A DNA stretch of 64,000 nt. Origin: Diabrotica undecimpunctata. Its lineage: Eukaryota; Arthropoda; Insecta; Coleoptera; Chrysomelidae. Position numbers and translations under genes: made by a program. Shown one piece after another: positions 63,180 to 64,000 of this stretch. The notes below the pieces were generated by a model. It was not told the origin of the DNA, did not search any database, and was given only the letters and a program-made list of their open reading frames with translations. Numbering within the stretch: the stretch's first letter is position 1; each line of letters starts with the position of its first letter. Where the stretch lies: positions 16,545,883 to 16,609,882 of the forward strand of contig NC_092808.1 in NCBI RefSeq assembly GCF_040954645.1, given 5' to 3'.

Positions 63180-63980
63180 TACCACAAAGTAATAAAGTAA
63201 CATGTTACACTGAGAAGAGTCCAACTTCAGAGGAATCGATTTGGACGAGACCCTTATCGCAGTGAAACGGACCTTATGTAATGAGCAGATAAGAAAAGGG
63301 CAAAGAGCAAAATGGAAAGCGACGGTATCACCACAGACGAAAACGACAAGAAGAAAAAAGGGAGTAAAAGGACTGAGTAAGAAGATTGAAAAACAATCAA
63401 ATGAACTCAGTGAAATCCGTAGAGAGCGAAAAGAATATTGAGAAGAGTTAGGACAAGAGAATGTAACATTAAGAAAAGAAAACACAAAGCTAAAACAGGT
63501 AGTTTTTCAAATACAAGAAAGCCTTGAAAGTTTAGAAAATGGAAAAAGGCGTAAAAATATAGTTACACAGGGTTTGGAATGGATACAAATGACCCAAATA
63601 CTCTAAAAAATGTAATGAAAATTTTTATGCAATTAGAATTAGCAGTAGATGTTCGAATATAGAAGACTGTGAAGTTAGGTGAAAGAGTCTGTCAGGTTGA
63701 GCTTCAAAAGGGGGGGGGGATAAAAGAAAAATCATGCAAAAAAAAAGTAAATTGAGAAAAAAAGAGATTGCCTAGTTTATATCAACTACGACTTATCAAA
63801 GAAAGACATAATCATACAGAAATATATCAGACAGAAAGTAAGAAAGGAAGGGAGAAGAAACTATGGTATAAAAAAAATATATTCCTATCAAGAAATATGG
63901 CGCTGGGATGGCATAAAACAAACGTTGATGGTAGAGACCAAAGCAAAAAATCTAAGCACCAGTAGGAAAAGGAAACAAAT
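63180..63980 (+). pseudogene. LINE ORF1-type protein relic
   Basis: Frame pieces FRGIDLDETLIAVKRTLC, SKKIEKQSNELSEIRRERKE, ELGQENVTLRKENTKLKQVV, IQESLESLENGKRRKNIVTQ, RDCLVYINYDLSKKDIIIQK and, shifted, IWRWDGIKQTL. A coiled coil followed by an RNA-binding-like domain is typical of the first ORF of insect LINEs. It is broken by stops at about 63440 and 63603 and by frameshifts. It reaches nearly to the window edge, so the rest may lie beyond. Confidence 0.65.
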
Positions 63981-64000
63981 TGCTACGAAAAGGAATATGA

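Overview
The window looks like one gene region of an AT-rich, transposon-laden insect genome, most likely a beetle. This is an inference from the insect-type genes, very large introns and repeat families; no species-diagnostic sequence is present. Two host genes can be read. The main one is the Alhambra/AF10 (MLLT10/MLLT6-like) chromatin gene on the minus strand. Its first PHD finger lies beyond the right edge. Ten exons from 62302 down to 21561 encode the extended PHD finger, a long low-complexity middle region, and the octapeptide plus leucine zipper that bind the DOT1L H3K79 methyltransferase. Splice phases agree from exon to exon, with one donor ambiguity.

The second host gene was unexpected: a complete two-exon Coq10 gene (mitochondrial coenzyme-Q-binding START-like protein, 195 aa). 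It is nested on the same strand inside the 19.8-kb Alhambra intron. Its exons (34295-34177 and 25969-25501) are separated by an 8.2-kb intron full of transposons.

Everything else recognisable is mobile DNA, mostly dead. Region by region: 1-5.6 kb holds RTE LINE pieces, one split by a TTAA-flanked foldback MITE, and a Penelope-like foldback. 5.6-21.5 kb has a tentative Alh terminal exon, Sola-like, LINE and IS630/Tc1-family relics, an 88-bp perfect palindrome and a Tc1 element with about 355-bp inverted repeats. 21.5-25.3 kb has a mariner, a Penelope end and a KRBA2/Ginger-like integrase. 25.5-34.3 kb is Coq10 with a rearranged Tc1 and an IS630-like element that carries a Penelope element that itself carries a LINE. 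34.6-41.0 kb is a LINE whose endonuclease was split by a (TA)n run that then received a pogo-like element and a Tc1. 41.6-50 kb has Alh exons 9 to 5, a Tc1 plus LINE nest and a Sola-like transposon. 50-64 kb has a long-TIR transposon, a piggyBac relic, LINE fragments and Alh exons 4 to 1.

The most informative signals are the nested insertions with exact target-site duplications, which give a relative order of events, and a 180-bp block that is identical at 26816-26995 and 38618-38797 and fills a broken, duplicated Tc1. I found no tRNA, rRNA or CRISPR features and no clear new cellular system; the novelty is in genome architecture. All positions were read by eye, and percent identities are estimates unless stated as exact.
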